DNA from: Notospermus geniculatus
Taxonomy: Eukaryota > Nemertea > Pilidiophora > Heteronemertea > Lineidae
Length of the DNA stretch: 64,000 bases
Direction: 5' to 3'
Assembly (NCBI GenBank): GCA_002633025.1
Contig: NMRB01000740.1
Location: forward strand, 36,724-100,723
A program made the position numbers and the translations under genes. The notes beneath the pieces are model-generated. The model searched no databases and had not been told where the DNA came from. It saw only the letters and a list, made by a program, of their open reading frames with translations. Positions 46,180 to 57,299 of this stretch are shown here, piece after piece (position 1 is the first letter of the stretch; each line of letters begins with the position of its first letter).

Positions 46180-46257
46180 TTGATGACATCAGATTGTCAT
46201 CGTTGATGTCATCAGATATTGATGATGACATCAATGACGACAATCTGATGTCATCAG
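46180..46257. repeat. Palindrome of repeated GATGACATCA words
   Basis: TGATGACATCAGATTGTC with GTTGATGTCATCA on the left is mirrored by TGATGATGACATCAATGACG and CAATCTGATGTCATCA on the right around a 5-bp centre. The word TGACATCA occurs on both strands several times and resembles an ATF/CREB-type half-palindrome, but no regulatory role is shown. It could form a stable hairpin. Confidence 0.75.
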
Positions 46258-47900
46258 ACATTGATTCATCATCTTTTCTTTCTGAATAGGAGCAGTCAGC
46301 CGTATTTATTGCCAATAAATGGCAGCAAGTATGTTTTTGGCACATATGTTCTTCTGACTATATTTCTTTGCCTTATTTTACCATCATGACTTTAAGTGCT
46401 TCAAAAATTCTTGAAAAACTTTGAACAGCTGCCAAATTTAGATGTTTCAATTTGGAAGTACATTCACATCTATTTTCAGCCTTTACCGTGGAGGTCTCGG
46501 TCAATTTCCGTAAATTTGATCTGAACAGATTTTCATAAATTATGACTATCGTTTTAGTCTATACAAATTTCCATTCACTCCATTGGACCTGAATGCAGTC
46601 ATATTAGTCAATTCTCATTGTATCATATTCCACACGATTTTTTCCCTGAGGTACCTTCTGACCGCAGGTGCCAGATATCTCCCGTCGCACAGCACCAGAG
46701 GTGAAATGGTCACGGCTGTCTGGATCAATACTCGGCAGATTATCTTGTAGTATGTCACATTAAGACAATGGTAATATTGGTGGAGGTAACGATTCCTGGC
46801 CTTGACTGCATGTAAAGCTTCATTCGGGAGAAGTCGTATGTATGTTGATGATGGTGAATCAACGGTTTGCTGTTCAATCTAACAGTCTCCGTCGTCTACA
46901 TCCTTGCACAGTGAGATATGATTCAGCGTAGGGTTTCTGCCAAGGTGCAAGGGATTTAAAAAATGCTTTCAAAAAGTTACCAGCAGCCCAGGGGTACTTC
47001 ATCAGCTGTCTTAGCTCACCTGAACTGTAACCGTAGTGCAGTGTCTGTTGTCCGTTACCATCAGACTTCAAATATGGCCACCAGGCGGCCATCTTGGAAA
47101 TGGCCTTTGGCCCATGTCTCATAAACTGCTACAGCTACAGAATGTTTTGACTGCAAGTGTACCGTATCTGTGCACCACTGTGTGTACAGCAAAGTTTGGT
47201 ACAATCTGACATTAAATATGGCCGCCAGTTGGCCATCTTGAAAATTTGGCTCTAGCCGATATACAAAAAAGCCTAATTTGGCATGGAAAGGGTTAAGAGG
47301 GTTGACAGATGAAATTTTGATGATTCCAAAAATATCAAATGGACATCCTCAGGTGTTTTCTGCCCTTATGCCGAAACCACCTATCAAGGGATCATCTTAT
47401 CTTATCCTACAGGAACTGAACAACTGTTGCCGAGTCCCCTGGGGTCTTCATATTCCATCCTGGACATTTCCGCCAACCACCTGATACATGGTCATTGTCA
47501 TGGTAACGGACTATGATTTTAAAGTGATTATACCCTTGGTGGTATTTATCCCAATATTATCTTGTACGATATGAACTTGGATTGAAGGTTATTTAGCCCC
47601 TGGTGCTCATTTGCCAATTAGTTGTGCGTCTGCCTATTATGATCTTGATGAACTTCATTTGCAAATTTCTTGAAAGTATCTTTCAGGTGTAAAGGTGTTC
47701 ATACAAGCACAGGTGGAAAAATATGTGGGGAAAGTTCAAATGAGAGGGGAAAATGGGGAACAAAGTCTTACAAATTTCTCTACAGTTGAAAATTCTCAGC
47801 TTTCGATGGCTTTTAAAAGGTGATTGGAGTTATGGTACATATTGGCTGATCAAACAATTCAGCAAGGTCAAAAAGGTTTCTGGAGGAAAAGTTATTTTTC
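46258..47900. other. Gene-free stretch with ATGGCCGCC words
   Basis: ATATGGCCACCAGGCGGCCA, then TCTTGG, at about 47073 and ATATGGCCGCCAGTTGGCCA at about 47217 are two copies of a palindromic word that recurs at 61.7, 62.6 and 62.8 kb. Their environment (46920-47490) looks like old transposon sequence. No exon called. Confidence 0.45.
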
Positions 47901-47987
47901 GTAGGCGGCACCATTATTACGTGTAGGTGGCACCATCATTGCCTGTAGGCGGCACCATCATTACGTGTAGTTGGTGCCATCATCGCC
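47901..47987 (+). repeat. 25-bp tandem repeat, four units
   Basis: Four units with the core GTAGGCGGCACCATCATTAC. The last unit has GTTGGTGCCATCATCGCC, the most diverged. Confidence 0.9.
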
Positions 47988-48339
47988 TTGGTGGAAAAGC
48001 GCTGCCCGCTGCCTCTTTAATGTTAAGGAGGCTGTAGTATAATGCTGTTTGTCATCAGAAGGCGGACTTCATTGGTAGGCCATGTGATGAAGTGTTCCGG
48101 CGAATTGTTAGTTGCAATTTTTCAATCGCCGGTGTCTGTAGCAAAACTTCAGAGCATTTTTCATCGTCTAAACATACCACTTCGATTACTCGTGGATTAC
48201 TTGCTCGCCCAATTTTTCCCATTTCGACAAATGTGTCAAGCGTATAAAGGCCATTAGTTCTCCCCAGCTACAACCTGTTGAGTTGCACTTTACTCCGTTG
48301 TCATAGTTACGGGGCACAACAAGTGTCCACATTACCAGC

Positions 48340-48500
48340 TTTGGACGGAATATCAACGCCGCTACGTGACGCTCGCTCGGTGATCACGTGCGTCATTTTG
48401 ATCAATGAGAGAGCCGCGTCATGGTTGTCAACGACGCTGCGTCGTTAACAACGTTGGACGCGGCCCCGAGAAGGACGACGTCGCGAGGCTTGAAAATCAA
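48340..48500. promoter_or_regulatory. CpG-dense patch with 52-bp hairpin
   Basis: Many CpGs in CGCCGCTACGTGACGCTCGC and in the following 120 bp. At 48413-48464, GCCGCGTC...GTTGTCAACGACGC is followed by its complement GCGTCGTTAACAAC...GACGCGGC around a 1-bp centre. It could be a small hairpin transposon or a CpG-rich promoter; nothing nearby decides this. Confidence 0.35.
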
Positions 48501-49990
48501 CTTTCAGCTTGTAGCAGACCCAAATACATCTGATTTTCAGGGCCCCTGGTGACACCAGCCAAAATCGGCAAAACCCAATGAAAATTCACACATACACAGC
48601 CAATGTTATAACCATCCACCGGAGCTATACGCAAATATGCCATCTAGCATGATTTTCTTTGCCCACACGTCCGAAGTTGACGAAAACGCGAATTTTCAGC
48701 TCATTGCCTCTTCGGACAGCGTAAAAGCTGTCAAATTTAGAGCCTCATAGGTGACACCAGAAAACTTTCTCGAAATCCCCCCAAACTAAGCCAGGATATT
48801 CGTCTTCAATAGAGGAATCTCATGTGCTATCCGCAAAGTTGCTGCAGAAATCCTATGGGGCGCCACAATTGTTCAAAGTATGACTGCTGTACATTTTGCG
48901 TGTTGATCGGGAGTGCGTCATTTTGGGGCTACGGCGCGTGCGCGTCAAAGTGTCCTGCCAAAGCTGGTAATGATCTAGAAGTTTCTGCCACGATCTCGAA
49001 CACGTCTTCTTGGGAAACGGCTAATTGGCCGACAGGACTTCCAGTGGTTGCTTGTGTAATTGACGTTTGTCATCTCATTGGCAGATAAGATAGACGAGTC
49101 TTTAATTAATTGATAATGGGCTTTTGTTCTGTCTGAAGACTAGGTAGTGTTTCAAGGTACACATGATAAAGTGATTGGATGACATGTTCACTTTATCACG
49201 TATGCCGACTGCGTGGGTACCGGTACGTTTACTATTTCCTAAGGCCTACTAATGAGGAAGTTGCAAACTGCTGCCACTTGGTGGTGCTGTAAGCAGCTGC
49301 ACCTCTTTTTCGATGTTTGTCCCTGTGGCAAGGTCGTTGTCACGGAAACCAGCTTGACTTTTATCCCAGTGATTGTACCAAAGACGTTAAAAACACGGCA
49401 AAGCAATGCAATGTCACGACGTCCTTGATGCAGTGGAACAGGGACAAAACGTTGAAAAAGGGTAGGTAAAACCACTCAACGCTTCCAAGTGGCACTTGTT
49501 CGCAGGTTCCTCATTGAAGGAAGTTCTGAGGTGGCACCCAAAAGGGGGTGCAGAATTTTGCCGTAAATTAAGTTGAATCTGATTTCATGACCCGCTGCAG
49601 CAGCCATCACCAGTATGTAACACCGAGAAGAAATATTCTGGTCTCTACCACTGCCGTCATGTTTGGTTGAATTCCAGATGGCCTCCTGTCATTATAATGA
49701 TAAAATCAGTTATTCTGGCTGTGTTACTTGATGACTTCACCCAGTCATCACATAAAGTACTCTAGAGCGTGGCCTTGATTTATCCAATTTAATCTCAAAA
49801 TGGGTTCTTCTATATTTAATCAACTGAAAAAGAAAATTTGCATGTTGAAACTGGTTGCCAAGGTTGTTCAATTAAGTTTGTGTGATAGGGTCTTGGACTT
49901 GTGACCACAGTTCCCACCCTACCCTAGCAAAGAATTAATGGTCGCATCAGGCAACAATTTCTAAATTTCCCTCTTATGCTTGCAGGAAAC
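48500..49990. other. Gene-free stretch
   Basis: GGTGACACCAG occurs twice (48548, 48752) in otherwise unique-looking DNA. No supported exon. Confidence 0.45.
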
Positions 49991-50266
49991 TTCACCACTT
50001 TCATTGCATGCAATTTTCTTGGTTGCCAAAAAATGGCCAAGTGTGCGGTGGCCGGCAACGACCACTCACCGCGGAAATTACGTGGTGACGACGAGTTGCT
50101 GAAAATCAAACCAATTTGATTTCTCACCACAAAAATTGCTGCCGACTGTGGCCAAAGGACCACTTAGTGGTGAAGTGTGCTGTGAACCGGCAACGGCCAC
50201 AGAAGTTGCCAGCCATGAAAATTGCCGTCATGAGCAACAAAAGCGGTGAAGTGTGCTGCTAGCTTT
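49990..50266. repeat. Degenerate TGCCG/GCCAC-rich repeat region
   Basis: Words such as TGGCCGGCAACGACCAC, TTGCTGCCGACTGTGGCC, AACCGGCAACGGCCAC and GTGAAGTGTGCTG recur in both orientations, which suggests a decayed inverted-repeat element adjoining the MITE at 50267. Borders not definable. Confidence 0.35.
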
Positions 50267-50472
50267 TTAGCCAACAGCACACCAGGCGATCTTGCAAGCG
50301 ATCAAAATCAGCTGTTGACACCAGGCGTGCACTGGGACGTATAGTCTTCCCAACGATGCTCACCCAATATCAAATAATACCAAAACCGATATCGCCAAGT
50401 CTGTGGCGGCTGGCGAGAAGATCAGTGGTGATTCGATCGCTTGTGACATTGCCTGGTGTGCTGCTAGCTTTT
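50267..50472. mobile_element. MITE of the GCCAGCAGCAC family
   Basis: The left end AGCCAACAGCACACCAGGCG, ATCTTGCAAGCGATC is the complement of the right end GATCGCTTGTGACATTGCCT, GGTGTGCTGCTAGCT. The middle (CGCCAAGTCTGTGGCGGCTGG) is shared with the 53.3-kb copy. No coding capacity. Confidence 0.72.
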
Positions 50473-50936
50473 GGGCATAACCTGTTGCAGCTAAGACATG
50501 TCCATGTCACAGTCGTGGCCTCCAGTTTGTGCAATGGATATGCTGACCATCTACTTCCGTAATCCAATTATCGGTAATGACCAGCGTGAAAGCTATAGTT
50601 ACTGGTCATTTGGTGCACGTTATGGCTTTTGCCGGGCTGATACCATGTCTGATCATGGTAACATTAGAGAGAAGAAACTTACGATGTTAGTGTCAAAGCT
50701 GAGAGAAGATCGGATAATCGCCTCATAGATCATGTGACAGGTTTTATGTCGGTTAATCGGTGCGAGTTTGACATGCAATTAGGAGAATCGAAATGTTGAT
50801 CATAAAGTTAAACATTGATCAATTTATATAATTAGAGGAGACCAATTAAGGTGAAATTGATTGACATTGATGACATCTACAATTATTGTCATCATTGGTC
50901 AAAAATATTGAGTTGCAAGCTGAGCACCTAATGATA

Positions 50937-51378
50937 TGGCATTATTATCCCTACCGAAGGAAGTAGAGAAACCCCTGTGTGTCCGTCCATCAGTCTGTGC
51001 ATCCATTTGTTGGTGCATGTGTCAGTCCGTCCGTCCGAATCCCTTCCGGTCTGTAACTTTGCAACGAAGCCAGATTTTATGAGTATATATTCAGGGAAGG
51101 AGTGTGAACAGTCAAAGGTGTGTCGTGCACCACACCCGTCGTGATGTGACCTTTGACCTTGACCCTGTGACCTTTGATGCAAATATCCTTTCCGACCTAT
51201 AACTTTGCAACGAAAGCAGATTTTCAGTCAGTATTTTTAGGGAAGGTGTTTGAGCAGTCAAAGATGTGTCTTGCACTATCTATACCCGTCATGATAGCAT
51301 CTTTGACATTGACCCTTTGACATTGACATTGATTCGGCTCACAACATTTCAATGAAGGCAACTTTCGTTTGGTGGGAT
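50937..51378. repeat. Dispersed repeat with two related ~130-bp units and TGACCT words
   Basis: It begins CCCTACCGAAGGAAGTAGAG, then GTGTGTCCGTCC; two units follow, each with TAACTTTGCAACGAAGCCAG (or AAGCAG), GGGAAGG.G and CAGTCAAAG.TGTG. The first ends in stacked TGACCT hexamers at 51147-51175. The end GGCAACTTTCGTTTGGTGGG recurs at 17990. Likely a transposon fragment. Confidence 0.55.
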
Positions 51379-51823
51379 TTGCACATCTTTGCGTTGCTCT
51401 TGTTTTGACTTGGCGCTCTGCATATACTTTTAGTGCTCCCAGTCCCAGGGGCGGTCCAGGATTCCAGTAGAAACACCTTTCATGATTTACTCGGAATAAA
51501 CCCTCAGAAATTCCAAATTTCCCAATGGCATTACCTCTGAGGAGGAATTGTTTGACCTCTGGTTAGTCAGGATCTAAGAAGCCACAAAACATGATATGAC
51601 AGGGTCCCACACGACTGAGTCACACGTCCCTGTCAGACTCGTCTTGTGATGTAACACGTATCTGCTGCAACTCTTGATTCACTGATGGAGAATTGATTTA
51701 CAGGATGAGAGAGAAATGCTGATGAGGATGATACAATTGAGAGGAATTATTGTCATCTGCTCGCTGTCCACGTGGATGATGGGTCATCAGAGGTATTGAA
51801 GGGTGCTGTCCTCTGGAGTGGGG

Positions 51824-52040
51824 TCAGAGTGGTGCAGTGAAAACATCAGCGCTTGTCACTGCTGAGGTTGCGGGTTCAGTCCCCAGTTGGACCATTCTTC
51901 ATGTGGTAGAAGGGATGGCTCTCAACACAGGATTTCCCTGGGCACTCTGCTGTAAATTTATTTTCCCGGTAGTTTATAGAACCAATAATGCTATATTTGG
52001 CATTTTCTGCTCTCAACTCCATGTTTTTATTGGCGTCACC
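51824..52040 (+). repeat. tRNA-derived SINE (family 2)
   Basis: A-box-like GTGGTGCAGTG at 51829, then GCTTGTCACTGCTGAGG and B-box-like GCGGGTTCAGTCCCC, then CAGTTGGACCATTCTTCATG. The same order is present at 54978-55063 and in relics at 3.1 and 11.9 kb. No closed acceptor stem. Confidence 0.6.
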
Positions 52041-52128
52041 ATTGACACCTCAGAGCAGCTCCCAGGTTCAAATCCTGCCTGGGCTATATAGGATTATAAT
52101 CTCAGGACACTGACTTTATCATTGGACC

Positions 52129-52403
52129 CAAAAACTGAGCTTTGTACAGGAGAATGGGACCCGATATGCAGCTAACTTTTGAACGGTTAGATTTACACCC
52201 CATACCAACAGATAGAAACATGGTGCCTCAGAAGCAGACAAGCATGTTCTTAATTGTTTTCAGTAGTTACATGTATGTAATAAGAGAAGTGGCTTTTTCA
52301 TCTAAATTAACACAAAATTGGTTAAAATACATAAAAATGCCATTTCAATTACACAACTCGTCAAAAACTAGAAAAAACTTGCTTATTTGGTTATGAGGCA
52401 CCA
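52129..52403 (+). repeat. Half copy of the 43.3-kb palindromic element
   Basis: AACTGAGCTTTGTACAGGAG, GGGACCCGATATGCAGCTAA and ACAGATAGAAACATGGTG match one arm and the loop of 43251-43733. The second arm is absent, so either half was lost or the palindrome was made from this form. Confidence 0.7.
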
Positions 52404-53239
52404 GTCTACAATCTTCAGAGATATAAAAAATGCAAAAAAATGCTGTTATCCAAAAAGTACCACTTCTCAGAAAATTGGGGGTTTGGATCCAGGCTATGAA
52501 CTTTGTTATGTCAACTTTCTTAACTGACACCCAGGAGTCTGGCCTGGACTTTCATACTGGCCTGCCACCTGTTCTTTCAAAGCAGAACTGAAGTTACTTT
52601 GGTGCATTGACAGTGGGGGATTGCAAAAGTGAGAAATAAATGAGTTGCAAATATCGAAGGGGAATGCTGCTGGAAAAGTGACAAATGAATGTTAGTTGTA
52701 ATTTCACGTACATGGAAGTGCATTCACTGCCTAAAAACTGCAGTAGACACTCGGAACACAGAGCCTTGCTGTTTTCAGTCCATCTAAATGTCTGCTACTT
52801 CAGTTCAGTTTTCTGCCAAGAGATGTCAACATCGCAGCTCTGGGCAATCTTGATTTAACAGCCCTAACTCATAATGAACAGAAGGCCCAACAGTCAAAGT
52901 TTGAAGATGTGCTAGATACCGGTACCTATAATTTGGGCGGTATCCCTAAACGTTTATCTACTGTAGCTTGCACTACATTGTTGAATTCTCATCAGGGTGG
53001 TACTTCATCATGTGTCGTCTTGGGAAGACTTCTCCAGAGGAGAGCCTTAAAAGGAGGCATTTCTGAAATGTCCCAGAGCTAGAGATTTTTGAGATAGGGG
53101 CCTTATGACCCAGAGACCTGAGTCCGTAGACACTCCACATTTTCATAAAGCATTTGTAAATCAGGCAGCCCACCATGTGACGTGGGGGCGATATCGCATG
53201 CATTCTGATCACCACCAAGCAAAATTGGCTGTTGAGGCC
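52404..53239. other. Gene-free stretch
   Basis: No supported exon or repeat recognised. Confidence 0.45.
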
Positions 53240-53465
53240 ACGTGAGTGCCGGAGAGTGATGTGCGGACTCCTCTCACCGGTGATGGTTACTCAGTATCAA
53301 ACTGGTTTGATTTTGTGGCAAGAGGAATTGCTTGTCACTGAGCATATCGGCAAGCATCTGACAAACAAAAACAATATCACCAAGCCTGCAGTGGCTGGCG
53401 AGAATTGGTGGGAATCCAATCCCATGTAACATTGCCCTCACCTTGCCTAGTATGCTGCCCCCTTA
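53240..53465. mobile_element. MITE of the GCCAGCAGCAC family, diverged
   Basis: The right end CTCACCTTGCCTAGTATGCT and the middle CACCAAGCCTGCAGTGGCTG match the 50.3-kb copy. The left end is hard to place. It is older than the other copies by its divergence. Confidence 0.45.
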
Positions 53466-53967
53466 AGATTCGCAGATTTTTGCTGGTTTCCTGTACAATG
53501 TAATTTTGCTGTCCTAGTCCATTGAGATTTGGATAAAAAAACAGAGAATTTACATTTACTGAGTAGGTTGCATGAATCTTGTGTGCACTTTCCGCTAGAA
53601 ATATAGTTCACACAAGCCACTCATCGGGCATATTTTGTCTCCGAGCCAAGTTTACTGCACACAAAACAAGAAACCTCAGTGAAAGAAATTATTTCTGGTT
53701 CTTTGATGTAAACACATTACTTTATGTTCTTATGCTCGTTGGCGAATGAAGTGTTACAAACGGTGATTTATATCATCAGATCAGCTAACAGCATCAATGG
53801 TGCTGTATACATTGACGATCACTGCGGAATTTTATTAAAGGTCACCTCAACCCATTCGATTGGCGAGATTTGACCCTTTGGCAAAATCTTGCTGATGCTG
53901 CATCACTCGGCAACTTTTCTAAATACAAGAGTAAAATTGCTGCCATCTATCTGAAAATTGCACAACT
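53466..53967. other. Gene-free stretch
   Basis: No supported feature. Confidence 0.45.
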
Positions 53968-54175
53968 AAAGCCAGCAGCACACCAGGCAATATCGCAAGC
54001 GTGTACTCGCCGTTGGTTTTCTCCCCATCCACCACAGACCAGGCGATATCAGCTTTAGTATTGTTTGACAATGGGCGAATATCGCTGGCGAGAGGGTTCC
54101 AGAAATCGCTCACCATGAACGCGAACAGCAGATTTGCAATCAGATCACTTGTGATATCACCTTTTTTCTGCAGGG
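53968..54175. mobile_element. MITE of the GCCAGCAGCAC family
   Basis: The left end AAAGCCAGCAGCACACCAGG, CAATATCGCAAGC is intact. The right side has CAGATCACTTGTGATATCACC but lacks the usual GGTGTGCTGCTGGC end. The middle ACCAGGCGATATCAGC is repeated inside. Right border approximate. Confidence 0.6.
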
Positions 54176-54977
54176 TTTGTGCTTCTAAGTTAAAGCCCCA
54201 CTGTATTGAATGTGAAAAACGCAAATCATCGCCGCGATTCTTGACGTCAGTGCACGACGTCATGACGTGTAAAATGTACTGCGCTCTCCCCAAATACATA
54301 GGGCTCTCCCTGCAGCTTTTTATAATGTGTGCTGAAAACTAGGCCTTGATTCTCTGAAATACGTATCAGACAAGCATTTTGGGAACCTTCACAAGCTATG
54401 AGACCTCTTATGTGAACTCTCCTAACATTTTGAAAATATCGTAAAATTCAATACTGTGGGGCTTTAAATGGACAAAAAATAAAATTTCCCCTCCCAGTGT
54501 GTCTTGAATGAGAAATACAACAACATGGACCAAATCAGCATCAATTTGAAAAAAGTCTTCCCAATTCAAAAATTTGACAGTCAGTTACAGTCGTCTCCAA
54601 TAGAGATGTATTTTCGTGACTGAGGCCCCTTGGATCCACGCCCGGCAGTAAACATCAATTAGGTATTTTGACGAAGCCAGCCTGAAGTACCTGTTCATGC
54701 TTAATTAGAATTCAAATGAAAGTTAAATATTTGTTATCATTCTTGTACCCATCACATGTCCTCTTCATGTCATATTAAACGAGAACAAACTACAAACTAC
54801 CGGACATTTTGCGGCCTATTTACCTCAGCTCTTCAACTTTGGGTGCGTGGATTGACTCATCGTTTGGATTCATATGGATATAATGTAAAAATTATTGATT
54901 GCAAAATACCACTAAAATTGCCAACTTGATGAGGGGTCTAGCTTCATTCCTCTGATGTTCATATTGGTTTGTTGGAT
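54176..54977. other. Gene-free stretch
   Basis: It holds GGCCCCTTGGATCCACGCCC at about 54624, a small relic of the CAGG/GGATCC family. No exon called. Confidence 0.45.
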
Positions 54978-55063
54978 GCCAAACTGGTGTAGTGGAAACA
55001 TCTCACTTGTCACCTCTGATGGTATGGGGTTCAATTCCCAATTTGGTCCATCTTCATGTAATA
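54978..55063 (+). repeat. tRNA-derived SINE (family 2), cut by a MITE
   Basis: CTGGTGTAGTGGAAAC (A box region), CACTTGTCACCTCTGATGG, then GGGGTTCAATTCCC (B box) and ATTTGGTCCATCTTCATGTA. The copy ends exactly where the CAGG element at 55064 begins. Confidence 0.6.
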
Positions 55064-55261
55064 CAGCGCGAATCCGGGGGGGGGGGGGGGNGGGGGGGGG
55101 TGCACCCGGTGCGCGCCTCCCCTATTCAGCCAACACATCTGTAAAATTGACCGCCAAATTCTGAAATTTGGAGCAAATCATTGAAATTCAGAGCAGATTT
55201 CAATGTTTCTAGCACAGTGCGCCCCCCCCCCCTCTTTTCTGAAATCATGGATCCACCCCTG
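55064..55261. mobile_element. CAGG-ended GGATCC MITE with long G and C runs
   Basis: It begins CAGCGCGAATCC with a long G run containing one N (55091) and ends CATGGATCCACCCCTG. The body matches 38276-38448. The G run (about 30) and C run (12) make its length unreliable. No clear target duplication. Confidence 0.75.
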
Positions 55262-56857
55262 TGCTGATTTGTATCTCATCTGCATCACTTTGAACAAATC
55301 AAACATAGAAAAAAAAGAATGCCAAAAATTGGCAGATGTATTTTGCACATTTCTGAACACTTTGGTAGGGAAGAATGACTCACTTTCATTATTTTGCAAA
55401 TTAACCATTTTGTGGTCATCACGAAATGTATCATTTGTCTCAATTTTTGTTGGTGACTGGACCGTAATGAGCATGAGATCATTCTAACTCCATCATAAGT
55501 TATTGTTGCACCGTTATTTTTTTACGTACCGGTGTATAAACTTTGTCTGACACCCTCTTCATTCAAATATGCACAATGAGAACTCAGTGTTGCTCACTTG
55601 TTTTCAAAATATTTTTCTACCGTGGCATAATATTTCCCCAACTTTTATAAATATTCGAGGTAATAATCGAATCATGTCGCCGGCTTATTGATCTGAGTTG
55701 TGTCAAAGCGTTGCTGCGGGATTTGTCGATTACCACAAGAGCTCTGCAGGAATTTATTGAAAATTGATTCGTTTCTCGCTGTGTGCTAATAATTAAGGAA
55801 ATGATACTGGTGCCCTTTTTAGCGGTTTTACATGTCTTGCTACTTTTCAGGGAGACGTTGAACATGTTAGGCAGTTCCTGAATGATTTTGATTGTAAAAT
55901 ATCTTGATTTTGATTGTAAAATATCTTGATTTTGCATGTATTCTGACTTGATTTGCAATTTGCAGTCCCTGCTCTTTTGGAAAATTTCAGTGCAAGCTTC
56001 TTGCTGAATGGAAACTTAAAACGGGGTTGAATACTAGTAGCTTTAATCTTGCCAGGGTGGTCAATTGAAAAGGGAGTTATTTTCAGGGTGGCCAGCAAGT
56101 TAAACACCATAATGGAATGCTGCCCCATTCTTGCACTCTTGCCCCATTCCAGCTCTAATGCAACCCATTGCACATGGGAAATATGCAGCCAATATCGCAG
56201 CTCTGATCACTCTGCAAGCAACCTCAGCATACTTCTACGTAGTGCATCCCTGACAGCTAATTCTGAATTCACTGTAGCATTTGTTTGATTGAAGATAATG
56301 ATAAAGACAATCTACAAAATCTCCTTGAAACAGTTTCTGTCTTTGCCTTGGCACTGTGGCAGCGTTGTGAATCTGTGACTCCTAATTCCAGACACACTGT
56401 AGCATTTGTTTGAGTGAGGATAATGGTGAGATAGAAATACTTCTGTCTTTGCCTCTGTATTGCGAATCTGTAACAGTTAATTCTGAATGAATTATAGTGT
56501 TAGCAACAATCATGATGACAATGGGACAACATCGGAATACTTTCTTCCAGTGCTCAATTCCTTTCCTTAAAGCAAGTAGGATGAGCATTGAGTGTCGTCT
56601 GCTAATCACCAAGAACTGGAACAATGGGTACATTTCAGTACCGATACTTTGGAGCAAACAAAAGAGTCTGTTATGTTGCTGTTTTGTCGCCGTTGCATAA
56701 CACAACAGTTGTTAGCAAAGCGCAATGCTAATGATTTTGTCAGAAAGGGGGATGATTGGTCTTTGCTGATTCTGTCACTCATAATCTCATCTGGATTGAA
56801 GCTAGAACCTCAGGGGCAACTACCTTGGGCGCCTATGTTTCCATTTCACCACAATGA
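55262..56857. other. Gene-free stretch
   Basis: A short tandem of TGATTGTAAAATATCTTGATTT near 55886-55935. Otherwise intron-like with no exon call. Confidence 0.45.
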
Positions 56858-57299
56858 CAGTAAATTTATACAATTGACCTACCTTTATCCACGTACCTTC
56901 CACATACGTCACACAGAAGGTACGCCCCAATTTATTGTGTACAGTACGGGTACGTCACGTGTGTCCTCCCCATGACCTCATGTACAACACGTGAATGACG
57001 TTACGTCTTCACTGCGTGCCTTCCAAGGTGCCATGTGACATCCGCAGAAAATACGAGGACGGTACGCGTGTGACGCTGCATGTGGAATGCCAAAGATAGG
57101 CGGCGTGTAAAGGGCACCGCACACGAGCGACAATTTTGACCGATTTGTCGGCCGACTTGGCTTCCGACCGCCAAAGCGACAAGATTTGGCGCTTCTGATT
57201 GGCTGATGTCTAGTCGCGCCACCAGTCTCGTAGGCGGTCGCCCAGATTTTGTCGCTCGTGTGCGGTGCCCTTTAGGGAGGTCAGTTGTGCAGAGTACTG
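56858..57299. mobile_element. CAGT-type hairpin MITE, interrupted by another MITE
   Basis: The left end CAGTAAATTTATACAATTGA (then CCTACC) and the right end GGTCAGTTGTGCAGAGTACTG belong to the family at 9284-9556. Internal words CACGTACCTTCC, ACGTCACACAGAAGGTACG and GAGGACGGTACGCG recur there. The element is split at 57110-57272. The expected TA targets have changed to GA and TC. Confidence 0.65.
57110..57272. mobile_element. 163-bp hairpin MITE inserted in the CAGT element, TA target
   Basis: The ends AAGGGCACCGCACACGAGCG and its complement (CGCTCGTGTGCGGTGCCCTT) are perfect; the inner arms CGACAATTTTGACC... and CCAGATTTTGTCG are also complementary. TA flanks both ends (57108-57109, 57273-57274). 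With it removed, the host reads GGCGGCGTGTAGGGAGGTCA, matching the related element at 26.9 kb. Confidence 0.88.
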
